30,219 nucleotides of DNA from Acherontichlamydia pituitae (GCA_019634675.1 JAHCAX010000014.1:1-30219), one strand, 5' to 3'. Numbered from the stretch's first letter, positions 1 through 8,432 are shown. Notes: generated by a model from the letters alone, not told the origin. Translations and numbers: made by a program.

Positions 1-387
1 ACTATTGTCAAAACATCCTGCAAGGTCTTTTGCCTTACTTTTCCCTTCGCTTTCACTTTATCTTTCAGTTATTCTCAAAAGGAAGACAAGAACATACAAA
101 ATGTCCGCAATTTTCCGCAAATGCTTTTCCAAACTTTTTCTCCTTTAGCCTCCTTCAAATTATTACTTTCCACCCTGTTTTCCCTATGGAAACTGCCTTA
201 TTTTCACCCTTTTATTTTTTTTCGAAAAAAAACGATTTCTTAATCAACCAAGCGGCTAAATTGACGAGATCTGGTTAAACTCGCACAAGCCTTTTACCTC
301 TTTTCTGTGTGTTCTTATCCAAGGCTCCGCCTGCCTCCCATCTCCTATCCGGACTGCCCTACTCAATGGCGCAGACGGGATTTTAGA
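1..387. other. Gene-less, pyrimidine-rich stretch
   Basis: I see no supportable gene here. The only open frame of any length (about 80 codons, 30-278, + strand) has a biased Phe/Ser composition from T-rich DNA, no ribosome binding site and no recognisable motif. The stretch is strongly T/C-rich on the + strand up to about 240. It may be the untranslated flank of a gene lying outside the window. Confidence 0.5.
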
Positions 388-530
388 AATGCGTTCGAGA
401 CGATTTCGCATAAGCTCTCTTGGAACACCCCGCCTTCTGCTATTTGTTTTCTCTCGAAGCAATAGCTTCGATGCTCTCTTATTTCAAAAATAAAATAATA
501 GGATTTTAGGATGGTCAGGATAGAAGAGAC
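388..530 (+). repeat. Diverged direct-repeat unit 1
   Basis: This unit can be aligned by eye with 578-718. Shared blocks, in the same order, are a TCTC-t-GAAACA-like block, a TTGTTT(T/A)TTTTCT-like block, a CGAAGCA/CGAAAGCA block followed by CGATG, a T-rich block ending TTTCAAA, an AATAG-ATTTTAG block, and GTC-GG-GAAGAGA. The copies are offset by about 188 bp and only roughly 60-65% alike by eye. A perfect small hairpin (stem TCGAAGC, loop AATA) lies at about 454-471. There is no T-run after this unit. Confidence 0.4.
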
Positions 531-577
531 GGATAACGGAGAATGAAAAGTCGCTATTCGCAACGAATTGATTAAAC

Positions 578-718
578 GAAGGGCGATACAAATCGATATT
601 CGTCTCTAGAAACATCCTACCATCGCGTTGTTTATTTTCTTCCGAAAGCACGATGAGAAGGGCTTCTTTTTCAAATATAGAATAGCAAAATTTTAGAACA
701 GTCGAGGCGGAAGAGAGC
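578..718 (+). repeat. Diverged direct-repeat unit 2
   Basis: Second copy of the unit at 388-530, with the same order of blocks. Unlike unit 1, it runs straight into a factor-independent terminator on the + strand. The pair could be two ageing copies of a small RNA gene, or remnants of a duplicated leader. I cannot match it to any RNA family from sequence. Confidence 0.35.
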
Positions 719-748
719 GGCTCTCCTTGCTGAAGAGCCGCTTTTTTT
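716..748 (+). terminator. Rho-independent terminator, + strand
   Basis: A 9-bp perfect stem (AGCGGCTCT / AGAGCCGCT, 716-724 with 734-742), a 9-nt loop and a run of seven T on the + strand make a textbook intrinsic terminator. It points away from any annotated + strand gene, since the gene immediately downstream (758-2044) is on the - strand and there is no matching T-run for that strand. It therefore suggests a + strand transcript arising within or before 1-715. Confidence 0.75.
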
Positions 749-757
749 AGAATAAAT

Positions 758-2044
758 TTAAGAAATAAGAGGCGATAGAAGCAGATATACTCCCATGCCT
801 ACTAAGTAGCCTAACAAGGCTGGCAGAGAAGCTTTACGCAAGTACGACACAAAGTCGACCTTTTCGAGCCCCATCAAGGCTACTCCGGAAGAGGAGCCGA
901 TGATGAGGATGCTTCCGCCTGTACCTGCCGCATAGGCGATCATATGCCAAAATGAGGAGTCCGTAGGAAACTGCTCCAGCGGGTACATTCCCATTGTGGC
1001 AGCAACGAGGGGCACGTTGTCGATCACTGCCGAGAAAAGGCCTATAAGGGTGGCAATCATGGGCAGGTTGTGGACCGTTTGGTCGAGCCAAATAGCGACA
1101 GCATTCAAAATTCCGGCGGTTTCCAAAGCGTTTACACACAACAAAATCCCCAAAAAGAAGAGAACGCCTGATGTGTCCACACGCGTGAGAATATGAGGGA
1201 CCCTCAAATGCTCCCGCTCTTCATATTTACTATGCATGAGGTCGGTGACAAGCCACAAGACGGCAAGGGCTAAAATCACGCCCATGAAGGGAGGCAGTCC
1301 AGTTAGCGCTTTAAAAATGGGAACGAAAATAAGACCGCCGACTCCGAGAGCAAAAACAGCTTTGGCACCTGGCTCGACTTGCACTTCCCGAAATTCTTTT
1401 GGCAAAGGAGGATATTTTCCCTTGGCCCGCCATGAATAAAACACAAGGGGGATCAGAAGTGAGATGATGCTGGGGACGAAGAGGGCCTTCATGACAGAGA
1501 ATGTTGACAGCTGTCCATTGATCCAGAGCATCGTCGTGGTAACATCTCCGATGGGAGTCCAAGCACCGCCTGCGTTAGCTGCTATGACGACGACACAGCT
1601 GAGCAGCAAACGATCTCCCTTATGCGGAACTAGCTTGCGCAAGAGCGAGACCATCAATATCGTCGTGGTCAAGTTATCGAGGACAGCTGAAAGGAAAAAG
1701 GCAACAAGGGAAATGATCCAAAGCATTTTGCGCTTGGACGTCGTCCGGATCTGGTCGGTAACGATTTTAAACCCGCGGTGCGAATCAACCAGCTCGACCA
1801 ATGTCATCGCGCCCATCAAAAAGAAGATGATCTGCGAGACATTCGAAACATGGTGTCCTAACTGCTTGATGTCAGACTCGACAGGCGCAGCGCTGCAGAT
1901 GAGGTATATGGTCCAGCAAAGGACCGCTATGAGCAATGCCACAGCAGTCTTATTAATTTTGATATAGTATTCCAAAATGATTGCAATGTAGCCAATTGCA
2001 AACACAAGAACAATCCAGGAACAGCTCGAACTCAGAAAATCCAT
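758..2044 (-). CDS. nhaD: NhaD-type Na+/H+ antiporter
   Basis: A 428-residue, highly hydrophobic protein with about 11-12 membrane segments. It would exchange cytoplasmic Na+ for external protons across the inner membrane. The pair of family motifs with charged residues inside the membrane is present: LDNLTTT (122-128) followed by NAGGAWTPIGDVTTTMLW (157-174), and a second-half repeat of the first motif, SAVIDNVPLVAA. These are hallmarks of the NhaD branch of the ion-transporter superfamily that also contains arsenite pumps and SLC13-type carriers. The start is an ATG and the length is close to that of other NhaD proteins. It is followed by no - strand T-run terminator. Upstream, kdsD is co-directional about 100 bp away, so the two may share a transcript. 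Confidence 0.88.
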   Translation of the reverse strand: MDFLSSSCSWIVLVFAIGYIAIILEYYIKINKTAVALLIAVLCWTIYLICSAAPVESDIKQLGHHVSNVSQIIFFLMGAMTLVELVDSHRGFKIVTDQIRTTSKRKMLWIISLVAFFLSAVLDNLTTTILMVSLLRKLVPHKGDRLLLSCVVVIAANAGGAWTPIGDVTTTMLWINGQLSTFSVMKALFVPSIISLLIPLVFYSWRAKGKYPPLPKEFREVQVEPGAKAVFALGVGGLIFVPIFKALTGLPPFMGVILALAVLWLVTDLMHSKYEEREHLRVPHILTRVDTSGVLFFLGILLCVNALETAGILNAVAIWLDQTVHNLPMIATLIGLFSAVIDNVPLVAATMGMYPLEQFPTDSSFWHMIAYAAGTGGSILIIGSSSGVALMGLEKVDFVSYLRKASLPALLGYLVGMGVYLLLSPLIS

Positions 2045-2125
2045 TGCATACTCGTAGGGTAAATTGTTAATTTTGACAGATCTAGAATACTAAGAATGGA
2101 AAAGCTGGTAAAGAAATTTCGTTAG

Positions 2126-2141
2126 AGAGGCAGTTGCAAAA
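2126..2141. repeat. Solo copy of a mobile-element terminal repeat
   Basis: AGAGGCAGTTGCAAAA occurs here and again, identically, at about 16521-16536, where it is the left end of an inverted-repeat element. The word sits just beyond the kdsD stop codon, preceded by TTAG. I found no inverted partner nearby, so it reads as a remnant end or a solo terminal repeat. Coordinates are good to about one base. Confidence 0.5.
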
Positions 2142-2145
2142 TGGA

Positions 2146-3111
2146 TTAAACAATTCCAGATTGGACAAGGGCATGCATGTGCAGAATGCCGACGACTTGC
2201 TTTTTATCGAGCACTGGCAGGACCATGACATATTTCTTCGGATCTTTCTGCATCATTTTAAGCGCATCCCAAGCAAGCTCGTCCTTTTCGATTGAAAGGG
2301 GCGACGCTGTCATCAAAGTGCTCATTGGCTTTTCTAGAACGCCAGATCCTTGGGTTTGTAATGCGCGTCGCAAATCGCCATCGGTAAAGATGCCTAGCAG
2401 CTCTTTCCGAGCATTGGAAACAAGAAGGGCTCCGCATTTTTTGTTGGAGAGCTCGACGAGGACATCGATCAGCTTATCATCAGGGCTGCAGAGGGGAACT
2501 TGAGCTTCTTTGAACATCACATCCTCGACTTTGATCAACATCTTTTTGCCGATAGATCCGGAAGGGTGGTTCAATGCATAGGTCGACAAGTCGAACTGTT
2601 TCTTGCGCATAAGGGCAACCGAGAGGAGGTCTCCGAAGAGCATTTGCACTGCGGTCGATGTCGTTGGAGCAAGGTCGAACGGGCACAGCTCTTTTTCAAC
2701 TGGGAGGTTGACGTATAGATCGCACATCTTGGCAAGCCGCGATTGGGGATTGGAAACAATGGCGAGCAGCCTTGTATTGCGCTTGCGGGCAAAGGGGAGC
2801 AAGTTAAGAAGTTCTTCCGTTTCTCCGCTGCGGCTGATCAGCACAAGCATATCATTCTCCGACAGGATCCCAATATCGCCATGCAGAAAATTCGTAGGCG
2901 GCAAGTAGAGCGCTTTTGTTCCAGTCGAAATGAGGGTCATTGCGATCTTCTCAGCAATGATCCCGCTTTTGCCGACTCCTGTGAATACGATAAGTCCAGA
3001 GATGTTTGAGCACGCTTCGACAACTTGTTCGACCTGGCCTAGGTCAAGAGTTTGAAAGTAGTGGTCAAGATATTGCTTTTGCTGCTCTAAAATATTTTTC
3101 AACAGGTCCAT
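2146..3111 (-). CDS. kdsD: D-arabinose-5-phosphate isomerase (KpsF/GutQ/KdsD family)
   Basis: Interconverts D-ribulose 5-phosphate and D-arabinose 5-phosphate, the first step towards Kdo in lipopolysaccharide. The 321-residue protein has an N-terminal SIS sugar-isomerase domain (about 34-170) with TGVGKSG (44-50), SRSGETEEL (93-101) and TSTAVQMLFGD, and two C-terminal CBS domains (about 205-320). NHPSG (181-185) carries the conserved histidine of the family. The length matches the E. coli enzyme (328). The start is an ATG with only a weak upstream purine stretch. In Chlamydia a KpsF-type gene lies next to a lone E2 acyltransferase; here that E2 gene is about 3 kb away on the same strand. Confidence 0.92.
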   Translation of the reverse strand: MDLLKNILEQQKQYLDHYFQTLDLGQVEQVVEACSNISGLIVFTGVGKSGIIAEKIAMTLISTGTKALYLPPTNFLHGDIGILSENDMLVLISRSGETEELLNLLPFARKRNTRLLAIVSNPQSRLAKMCDLYVNLPVEKELCPFDLAPTTSTAVQMLFGDLLSVALMRKKQFDLSTYALNHPSGSIGKKMLIKVEDVMFKEAQVPLCSPDDKLIDVLVELSNKKCGALLVSNARKELLGIFTDGDLRRALQTQGSGVLEKPMSTLMTASPLSIEKDELAWDALKMMQKDPKKYVMVLPVLDKKQVVGILHMHALVQSGIV

Positions 3112-3279
3112 TGGCGTGCCAGAATGTTCTTCTATTTAACTCGACCTGCCTGCAATGACCGGATGTATTCAGATTAAGGTGTCTCTGCAGGTGGCCTTAT
3201 GAAGAGGAGTATAGAGGTTTAGGGTTTTTGCTTGAAGTCTTCAAAAAAAAATCTTACAAAGAAGAACAAAATGAGATTG

Positions 3280-3428
3280 TTGCATAATTCAGCGATCTAG
3301 AAAAAAACAGGACATTTTGATGAAATTTTGATTATGAGCAAGCCCGCATATGCGGGACGCCCCATAGGGGGCAAGTGTTAATCAAAAGTTCGGAAAATGA
3401 ACGTTTTTTTGATCGATCAATTATGTAA
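3280..3428. repeat. Long inverted-repeat (MITE-like) element F
   Basis: An imperfect palindrome of about 149 bp. The ends TTGCATAATTCAGCGATC and (reverse complement of the right end) TTACATAATTGATCGATC match, and the match continues inward through A-runs, CATTTT, and TTTTGATTA to AAG/CTTGCCCC. The centre holds two GC-rich hairpins (CCCGCATATGCGGG and GCCCCATAGGGGGC). It lies between the divergent kdsD and icd genes, ending about 30 bp before the icd start, so it would lie in or next to the icd leader. No coding potential is seen. Confidence 0.7.
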
Positions 3429-3458
3429 TAGGCTCAGAATAGGGAGTATCAAATCGTT

Positions 3459-4907
3459 ATGGCAAGCTCAAAAATACCGATCGCAATTGCTTACGGAGAT
3501 GGAATCGGACCGGAAATCTTAGGCGCGACGCTGCATGTTCTCAAAGAGGCCGGAGCCCCTCTAGAGTACCACGAGATTGCTATCGGCGAGAAGGTCTATT
3601 TGAAAGGGATCCCGACAGGGATCGAACCGTCGAGCTGGGAGACGATCCGCCAGACAAAAGCTTTTTTGAAGGCGCCGATCACAACGCCTCAAGGCGGTGG
3701 ATTTAAGAGCCTTAACGTGACGGTCCGGACAACAATGGGGCTCTACGCGAATGTCCGCCCCTGCGTCTCTTACGCTCCATTTATCGCGACGAAACACCCC
3801 AAAATGGATGTCGTCGTCGTCAGGGAAAATGAAGAGGACCTTTATTCAGGGATCGAATACCGCCAGACTCCGGAAGTGTGCACTTCGATCAAGCTGATCT
3901 CCCGTCCAGGTTCTGAAAAAATCGTCCGCTATGCCTTCGAGTATGCCCGCCATTACAACCGGAAAAAAGTGACCTGTTTCATCAAAGACAACATCATGAA
4001 GATCTCCGATGGGCTGTTCCACAAGGTCTTTGATGAGATCGCAAAAGAATATCCTGATATTCAAAATGAAAGTTGGATCGTCGACATCGGGGCTGCCAAG
4101 CTGGCAGACACTCCCGAGGCGTTCGATGTGATCGTGATGCCTAACCTCTATGGGGACATCCTTTCCGATGTGGCGGCCCAAATATCAGGGTCGGTCGGGC
4201 TTGCCGGATCGGCAAACATCGGCGACCGAGGCGCCATGTTCGAGGCGATCCACGGATCGGCTCCGCGCCGGGCTGGACAGAATGTCGCCAACCCTTCAGG
4301 GATCATGCTCGCAAGCGTCCTGATGCTGGTCTATTTGGGGGAAAATGAGATCGCCGAACGGATCCACAACGCATGGCTAAAGACCATTGAAGAGGGGATC
4401 CATACCTACGACATTTATAAAGAAGGGGTCAGCAAAGAAAAAGTCGGCACAAAAGAATTTGCTAATGCTGTGGCAAAATTTTTAGGCCAAAAACCCTCCA
4501 ATTTGCCTGCCGTGTCCTACCAAGGCTCAAAGAAATTTGTCACGCTGCCTCCCCCATCGGAACATCCGCCTGTCAAACGGGAACTGGTCGGCGTCGATGT
4601 CTATCTCTGCGCCAAAGAGACAGCAGAAAAGTTTATCCGCCTTGCAACGTCAAAAAATTGGGAGCCTCTTTCTCTTCAGATGATCACAAACCGCGGGACC
4701 AGAGTATGGCCGCATGGCCAGCCGGAGACATTCTGCACCGATCAATGGAGAATGCGTTTTTCGCATAAGGACAAACAGAAGCTGGCAACCCATGCAGAAA
4801 TTCTGAAAGTTTTGCAAGAGGTCGTAAACGCGGGCTTTGATGTGATCAAAACGGAAAATCTCTACCGATTCGACGGTACGGCTGCATTTTCCTCTGCGGA
4901 AGGTTGA
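3459..4907 (+). CDS. icd: Isocitrate dehydrogenase, Rickettsia/Thermus type with C-terminal extension
   Basis: Oxidatively decarboxylates isocitrate to 2-oxoglutarate in the TCA cycle. The catalytic part (1 to about 340) carries AYGDGIGPEI near the N-terminus, PITTPQGGGFKSLNVTVR (substrate-binding serine/arginine region), VVRENEEDLYSGIEYR, NLYGDILSDVAAQISGS (metal-binding aspartates) and EAIHGSAP with ANPSG (cofactor end). The remaining ~140 residues are the extra domain known from Thermus and Rickettsia isocitrate dehydrogenases and absent from the E. coli enzyme. Overall it reads as most similar to the Rickettsia protein (from memory). The start ATG has AGGGAG upstream at a 12-nt spacing. 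The last 46 nt overlap the convergent gene at 4862-6121, so the final nine or so residues may be a recent extension. Confidence 0.93.
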   Translation: MASSKIPIAIAYGDGIGPEILGATLHVLKEAGAPLEYHEIAIGEKVYLKGIPTGIEPSSWETIRQTKAFLKAPITTPQGGGFKSLNVTVRTTMGLYANVRPCVSYAPFIATKHPKMDVVVVRENEEDLYSGIEYRQTPEVCTSIKLISRPGSEKIVRYAFEYARHYNRKKVTCFIKDNIMKISDGLFHKVFDEIAKEYPDIQNESWIVDIGAAKLADTPEAFDVIVMPNLYGDILSDVAAQISGSVGLAGSANIGDRGAMFEAIHGSAPRRAGQNVANPSGIMLASVLMLVYLGENEIAERIHNAWLKTIEEGIHTYDIYKEGVSKEKVGTKEFANAVAKFLGQKPSNLPAVSYQGSKKFVTLPPPSEHPPVKRELVGVDVYLCAKETAEKFIRLATSKNWEPLSLQMITNRGTRVWPHGQPETFCTDQWRMRFSHKDKQKLATHAEILKVLQEVVNAGFDVIKTENLYRFDGTAAFSSAEG

Positions 4908-6121
4908 AATAGGAAAGACTCCAAAAATGTTCGCATCCGTTGAGTTGCTTCGGAAAACATACCGACTTTTTCATAGATGGTGCTAAGATCAAATGGTTCT
5001 TTCAAAAGCAATTCGTCAATAATGCGAGTGGCGTCAACAGGCCTCGTTACTTGAGGGATCAATCCTTTTTCAATAGCAAAGCTGCTAAAAGTGGTGTCCG
5101 CCACGTCGACATGCACAAACGATTTTCCTGCAAATAGGGCTTGAATGGCAAGAGTAGAACGATGGGTTACGCCAATACTGCTGATTGCTACAGCTTCAAA
5201 AGAACTAAGATGGGAGGTTGGATTAGAAATAAAATAGCGGGGAAAATTAGGATGTTCATGCGCCAATTTGTCCAATATCTGTTGTTCATAGCTGCCGTTT
5301 GAACGAGGATGCAGTTGAACAAGGACTTGCACGGAACTTTGCAATCTCAGCAAGCTTTTCGCAAATAAGTCAAATGCTTCATAGTAGTTGTTTCCCCTTT
5401 CATGATACCCTCCAATGAACAAAACAATAGGAAGGTCAGGGCTTAAATGAATTTTTTCAAACGCTTTTCCGCGGTCGACTAATTTGATTTTTTCTTCCCA
5501 TATATCGAGCGTAGGCTGCCCGACTGCGATCGCTTTCTGAAAATAAAAAAGAACGTTAAGATCGGATGCGCATTCGATCGTTGGAGTCAAAACATAGGAG
5601 GCTCTGGAAAAAACTGCAGGAGAAAATTCGGTCAAAGAAGGGGGCAGTTGAGCAAAACAGGAAAAATTATCCCAAACCGCGATGACTTTAGACCCTTGTT
5701 TTGCAAAATGTTCTGCAATCTGCTGCTGTTGTCGAGAAAAAACTCCTGTGACCAAACAACGGCATCGGATCTGATCGAGATTGCTCAGGTCTTTTTCAGA
5801 AAATGAATAATCACGCTGATCTTTCGGACAAAAGATTTTCAGATCGTCCATTGTCGTTACATTGGCCAATTGCGCATCTTGGACTAGCTTTGTAGCTGTT
5901 CCCATTGTCAAAACAGCTGTAGTCAGGTTCGTATCCCAACCGCTCAGCAGCTGAATCCATATGTTGGTCTCTCCCGCTTCATAGCCGACAAATAGAAGAT
6001 CGACATCTTGAACTTGGCTGGAATCAGCGCGGCCAGGAATAGTCCAGCTGAGCAAAAGAGAAAAAAATGCAACGATTCTTAGAAGAGAGCTTTGGAAAAA
6101 GCGTTGAACAGCGGTCTGCAT
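4862..6121 (-). CDS. Exported protein of unknown function, possibly GT-B-like
   Basis: I do not recognise this 419-residue protein. The first ~33 residues look like a Sec signal peptide (basic start with two Arg, hydrophobic core FFSLLLSWTI, then GRADS). The body alternates beta-strand and helix with a nucleotide-sugar-transferase flavour: DLLFVGYEAG near the mature start, then VLFIGGYHERGNNYYEAF and LVQLHPRSNGSYEQ, and a late ISSIGVTHRSTLAIQALFAG. That pattern is reminiscent of GT-B or UDP-GlcNAc-epimerase folds, but an exported location would be odd for a sugar-nucleotide enzyme. Its ATG overlaps the stop of the upstream E2 gene by one base (TAATG), so it is translationally coupled to it. 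Its 3' end overlaps icd by 46 nt on the other strand. Confidence 0.6.
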   Translation of the reverse strand: MQTAVQRFFQSSLLRIVAFFSLLLSWTIPGRADSSQVQDVDLLFVGYEAGETNIWIQLLSGWDTNLTTAVLTMGTATKLVQDAQLANVTTMDDLKIFCPKDQRDYSFSEKDLSNLDQIRCRCLVTGVFSRQQQQIAEHFAKQGSKVIAVWDNFSCFAQLPPSLTEFSPAVFSRASYVLTPTIECASDLNVLFYFQKAIAVGQPTLDIWEEKIKLVDRGKAFEKIHLSPDLPIVLFIGGYHERGNNYYEAFDLFAKSLLRLQSSVQVLVQLHPRSNGSYEQQILDKLAHEHPNFPRYFISNPTSHLSSFEAVAISSIGVTHRSTLAIQALFAGKSFVHVDVADTTFSSFAIEKGLIPQVTRPVDATRIIDELLLKEPFDLSTIYEKVGMFSEATQRMRTFLESFLFQPSAEENAAVPSNR

Positions 6122-7353
6122 TAGTCTACCTTCTGATCTTCTTCTAAATGTTTCTTCAGCGCGCCTAAAAACCCGCAGCCGTACATCCCGTCGAGGACAC
6201 GGTGGTCGAACGTCAAAGAGATATGGACCATGCTGCGCACGGCAAGAACGTCATCTTCAAGCGGAACAACTTTTTTACAGATTGCGCCGATCCCAACGAT
6301 GGCCACTTCAGGATAGCGGATGATCGGAACACCGATCTGTACGCCCGACATTCCAAAATTGGTCATGCTGATCGTTCCATCGTTTATGTCGTCCTGGGTC
6401 AATTTTCCAGAGCGGGCCTTCAGAGAAAGTTCGCTGATCGATTTGGCAATGTTGGTCAATCCCATTTTCTGCGCGTTCTTGATCACAGGCACGACCAAAC
6501 CTTGCTCGATGCTGACAGCGATTCCTAAGTTGACAAACCGCTTCACAAGGATCGTATCCCCTTCCAGAGAAGAGTTGATCAATGGGAACTCTTGCAGAGC
6601 TGTTGCGACAGCTCGGGCAACGAAGCTTGTGATGGTGAGCTTAAATCCATGGCGGGATGCAAAGGCGTCTTTTTCTTTTTGGATCAACTTGATGATCGCT
6701 GTGACATCGACCTCGGTGACCAAGGTAGCGTGCGGCGCTTCGTAAAAAGAGCGGACCATGTTATCTGCAATCGCTTTGCGCATGCCGCTCATTTTAAGCC
6801 TTTCGATTTCCGCGCTGATTTCTGCGCTTGTCGGCATCGAAGATGGCTTGGACGCCATGGCAGGACAGGGTCTGCAGGCAGATCCTTTTTTCTCGATGTA
6901 GATCTCAAGGTCCTTCTTCGTGAGCCTTCCTCCAGCTCCAGTGCCGGTGATCTTTTCAAGCTCATCCAAGCCGATCTTATTTTCCCGGGCAAGCCTTAAA
7001 AGCGCAGGCGAAAAAAAGTCGCTCATCTCTCCACCTGACGTTGTCTGCTCGCTCACGGATGGGGAGGCCGCTGATGCGCCTGGAATAACAGCTTGCGGAA
7101 CGGACGCCGCTCCTGATGCAACAACAGCCAGGAGGTCGCCTACTTGGAGCTCTTGATCGGGGTGGGCATGGATTTCCCGCAGGATCCCTGCAACAGGAGA
7201 AGGGATTTCACTATTGACCTTGTCAGTGGAGACTTCTAAGAGAGGTTCATCGAGCTGGACGGTGTCGCCGATCTTTTTGAACCATTGCACAATTGTTGCG
7301 CTATGGATGCTCTCTCCAAGTTTTGGTAATACAATTTTGATCTCTTCGCTCAT
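6121..7353 (-). CDS. Dihydrolipoamide acyltransferase (E2 of a 2-oxo acid dehydrogenase)
   Basis: Transfers acyl groups from a lipoyl arm to CoA as the core of a 2-oxo acid dehydrogenase complex. One lipoyl domain (1-80) has the lipoylated lysine K45 in VSTDKVNSE. A peripheral subunit-binding domain follows (about 113-153, FFSPALLRLARENKIG to GRLTKKDLEIYI). After a flexible linker comes the catalytic domain (about 185-410), with DHRVLDG near the C-terminus (catalytic His384, Asp388). The 410-residue length suits a single-lipoyl E2. No E1 or E3 gene is in the window. Chlamydia also has a second, isolated E2 near kpsF, so the substrate (pyruvate, 2-oxoglutarate or branched-chain acids) cannot be decided here. 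It starts in a 4-nt ATGA overlap with the end of lpxK. Confidence 0.88.
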   Translation of the reverse strand: MSEEIKIVLPKLGESIHSATIVQWFKKIGDTVQLDEPLLEVSTDKVNSEIPSPVAGILREIHAHPDQELQVGDLLAVVASGAASVPQAVIPGASAASPSVSEQTTSGGEMSDFFSPALLRLARENKIGLDELEKITGTGAGGRLTKKDLEIYIEKKGSACRPCPAMASKPSSMPTSAEISAEIERLKMSGMRKAIADNMVRSFYEAPHATLVTEVDVTAIIKLIQKEKDAFASRHGFKLTITSFVARAVATALQEFPLINSSLEGDTILVKRFVNLGIAVSIEQGLVVPVIKNAQKMGLTNIAKSISELSLKARSGKLTQDDINDGTISMTNFGMSGVQIGVPIIRYPEVAIVGIGAICKKVVPLEDDVLAVRSMVHISLTFDHRVLDGMYGCGFLGALKKHLEEDQKVD

Positions 7354-8405
7354 CTGGAAACCCTTATCTTCTGTTTGATCTTTTCAATTGCGCTGTCCCA
7401 ATATTGCTTTCCGGCAATGATTTTTAAATGCATTGCTACGGGTTGAATTGGCAGCTGCATCTCTTTCGAGGGCAGCTTCACCCAATCTTTTTCTGTGCAT
7501 ACGATGCGCTCCGCCCCTTTTTCCCTGCACTCTGCCACAAACGCACGAAGTTTTTCCTCTGAAAAACTTTGATGGTCAAGCAAAGCGTTCGCTACGACAA
7601 CTTCCGCTCCAGCCTGTTTAAGAGCATTAAAAAAATATTGAGGCTTGCCGATTCCGCAGAAAGCGCCGACCCGTTGCCCTTTAAGAGGGATCGATTCGAC
7701 AAGCTCATGCTGCATGGCAACAATCGGTGCTTGAGTATATGCGGACAACTCTTTTTTTACCTCTTCATAATGATCTTGATCGCGGGTGTGGTTGGCAACA
7801 ATCAGGTCGGCTTCTTGCAACCGCTCGGGCATATCGCGCAGCAATCCATAAGGCAAATACCGGTGGCGGCTGAACGGATCGTTGGCGTCGACTGCAATGA
7901 TCTCTACATCGCGGCGGAGCCTGCGATGCTGCAGGCCATCGTCGAGGATCAGGCAAACGGCGCCATCCTCAACTGCCATTTTTGCAGATAGGATCCGGTT
8001 GGGATTGATCCATATGGAAGCGGAAGTCGTTTGGGCTAAAAAAAGGGGTTCATCGCCGCAAATTTCTGCTGGAACTAAGTGTGCTTGATCGATGCAGAGA
8101 GGGTCTTTTTGCTTTTCCGCTTTGGAGCGGAAGCCGCGGGTAAGGATCGCAATTTTTCCTTCCTCTTTAAGTGCTGTTGCCAGCATCTGAACAAGCGGAG
8201 TCTTCCCGGTGCCTCCCACAACGATGTTCCCTATGCTGATTGTTGGAACGGCAGCTGGAAATGAGGGAAGCCATTTCCTCTGATAAGCAAGATGCCTCCC
8301 CCTTACCGCAAAGGCATAGAGTCTGCTGAAAAGGGCTAGCACTTGGAGAAGAAACGGGGCCCGCTTCTTTCCTTCAATGACATCGAGTAAATATTTTTCG
8401 CTCAT
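7350..8405 (-). CDS. lpxK: Tetraacyldisaccharide 4'-kinase
   Basis: Phosphorylates the 4' position of the lipid A disaccharide at the inner membrane, using ATP. The 351-residue protein has an N-terminal hydrophobic segment, then a P-loop in GNIVVGGTGKTPLV, the family sequence LTRGFRSKAE, GDEPLFLAQ, and the LILDDGLQHRRLRRD block with conserved acidic and basic residues, and CTEKDWVKL near the end. I chose the ATG at 8405 over a TTG at 8450. A good extended -10 element (8433-8441) lies between the two, which would place the TTG upstream of the transcript. It leads the lpxK-E2-unknown operon, the genes overlapping by 4 nt and 1 nt. Confidence 0.92.
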   Translation of the reverse strand: MSEKYLLDVIEGKKRAPFLLQVLALFSRLYAFAVRGRHLAYQRKWLPSFPAAVPTISIGNIVVGGTGKTPLVQMLATALKEEGKIAILTRGFRSKAEKQKDPLCIDQAHLVPAEICGDEPLFLAQTTSASIWINPNRILSAKMAVEDGAVCLILDDGLQHRRLRRDVEIIAVDANDPFSRHRYLPYGLLRDMPERLQEADLIVANHTRDQDHYEEVKKELSAYTQAPIVAMQHELVESIPLKGQRVGAFCGIGKPQYFFNALKQAGAEVVVANALLDHQSFSEEKLRAFVAECREKGAERIVCTEKDWVKLPSKEMQLPIQPVAMHLKIIAGKQYWDSAIEKIKQKIRVSR

Positions 8406-8432
8406 TGCAGATCTATTAATTGAAAAATCAAG

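Noticed and set aside
30..278. Open frame of 82 codons in the first 300 bases
   Set aside because: Composition reflects T-rich DNA (many Phe and Ser), there is no ribosome site and no motif.
1464..1967. 167-codon open frame antisense to nhaD
   Set aside because: It lies wholly inside a well-supported gene on the other strand and has no recognisable features.
3280..3428. Riboswitch upstream of icd
   Set aside because: The pairing spans the whole region symmetrically, as in an inverted-repeat element, and I see no conserved aptamer pattern.
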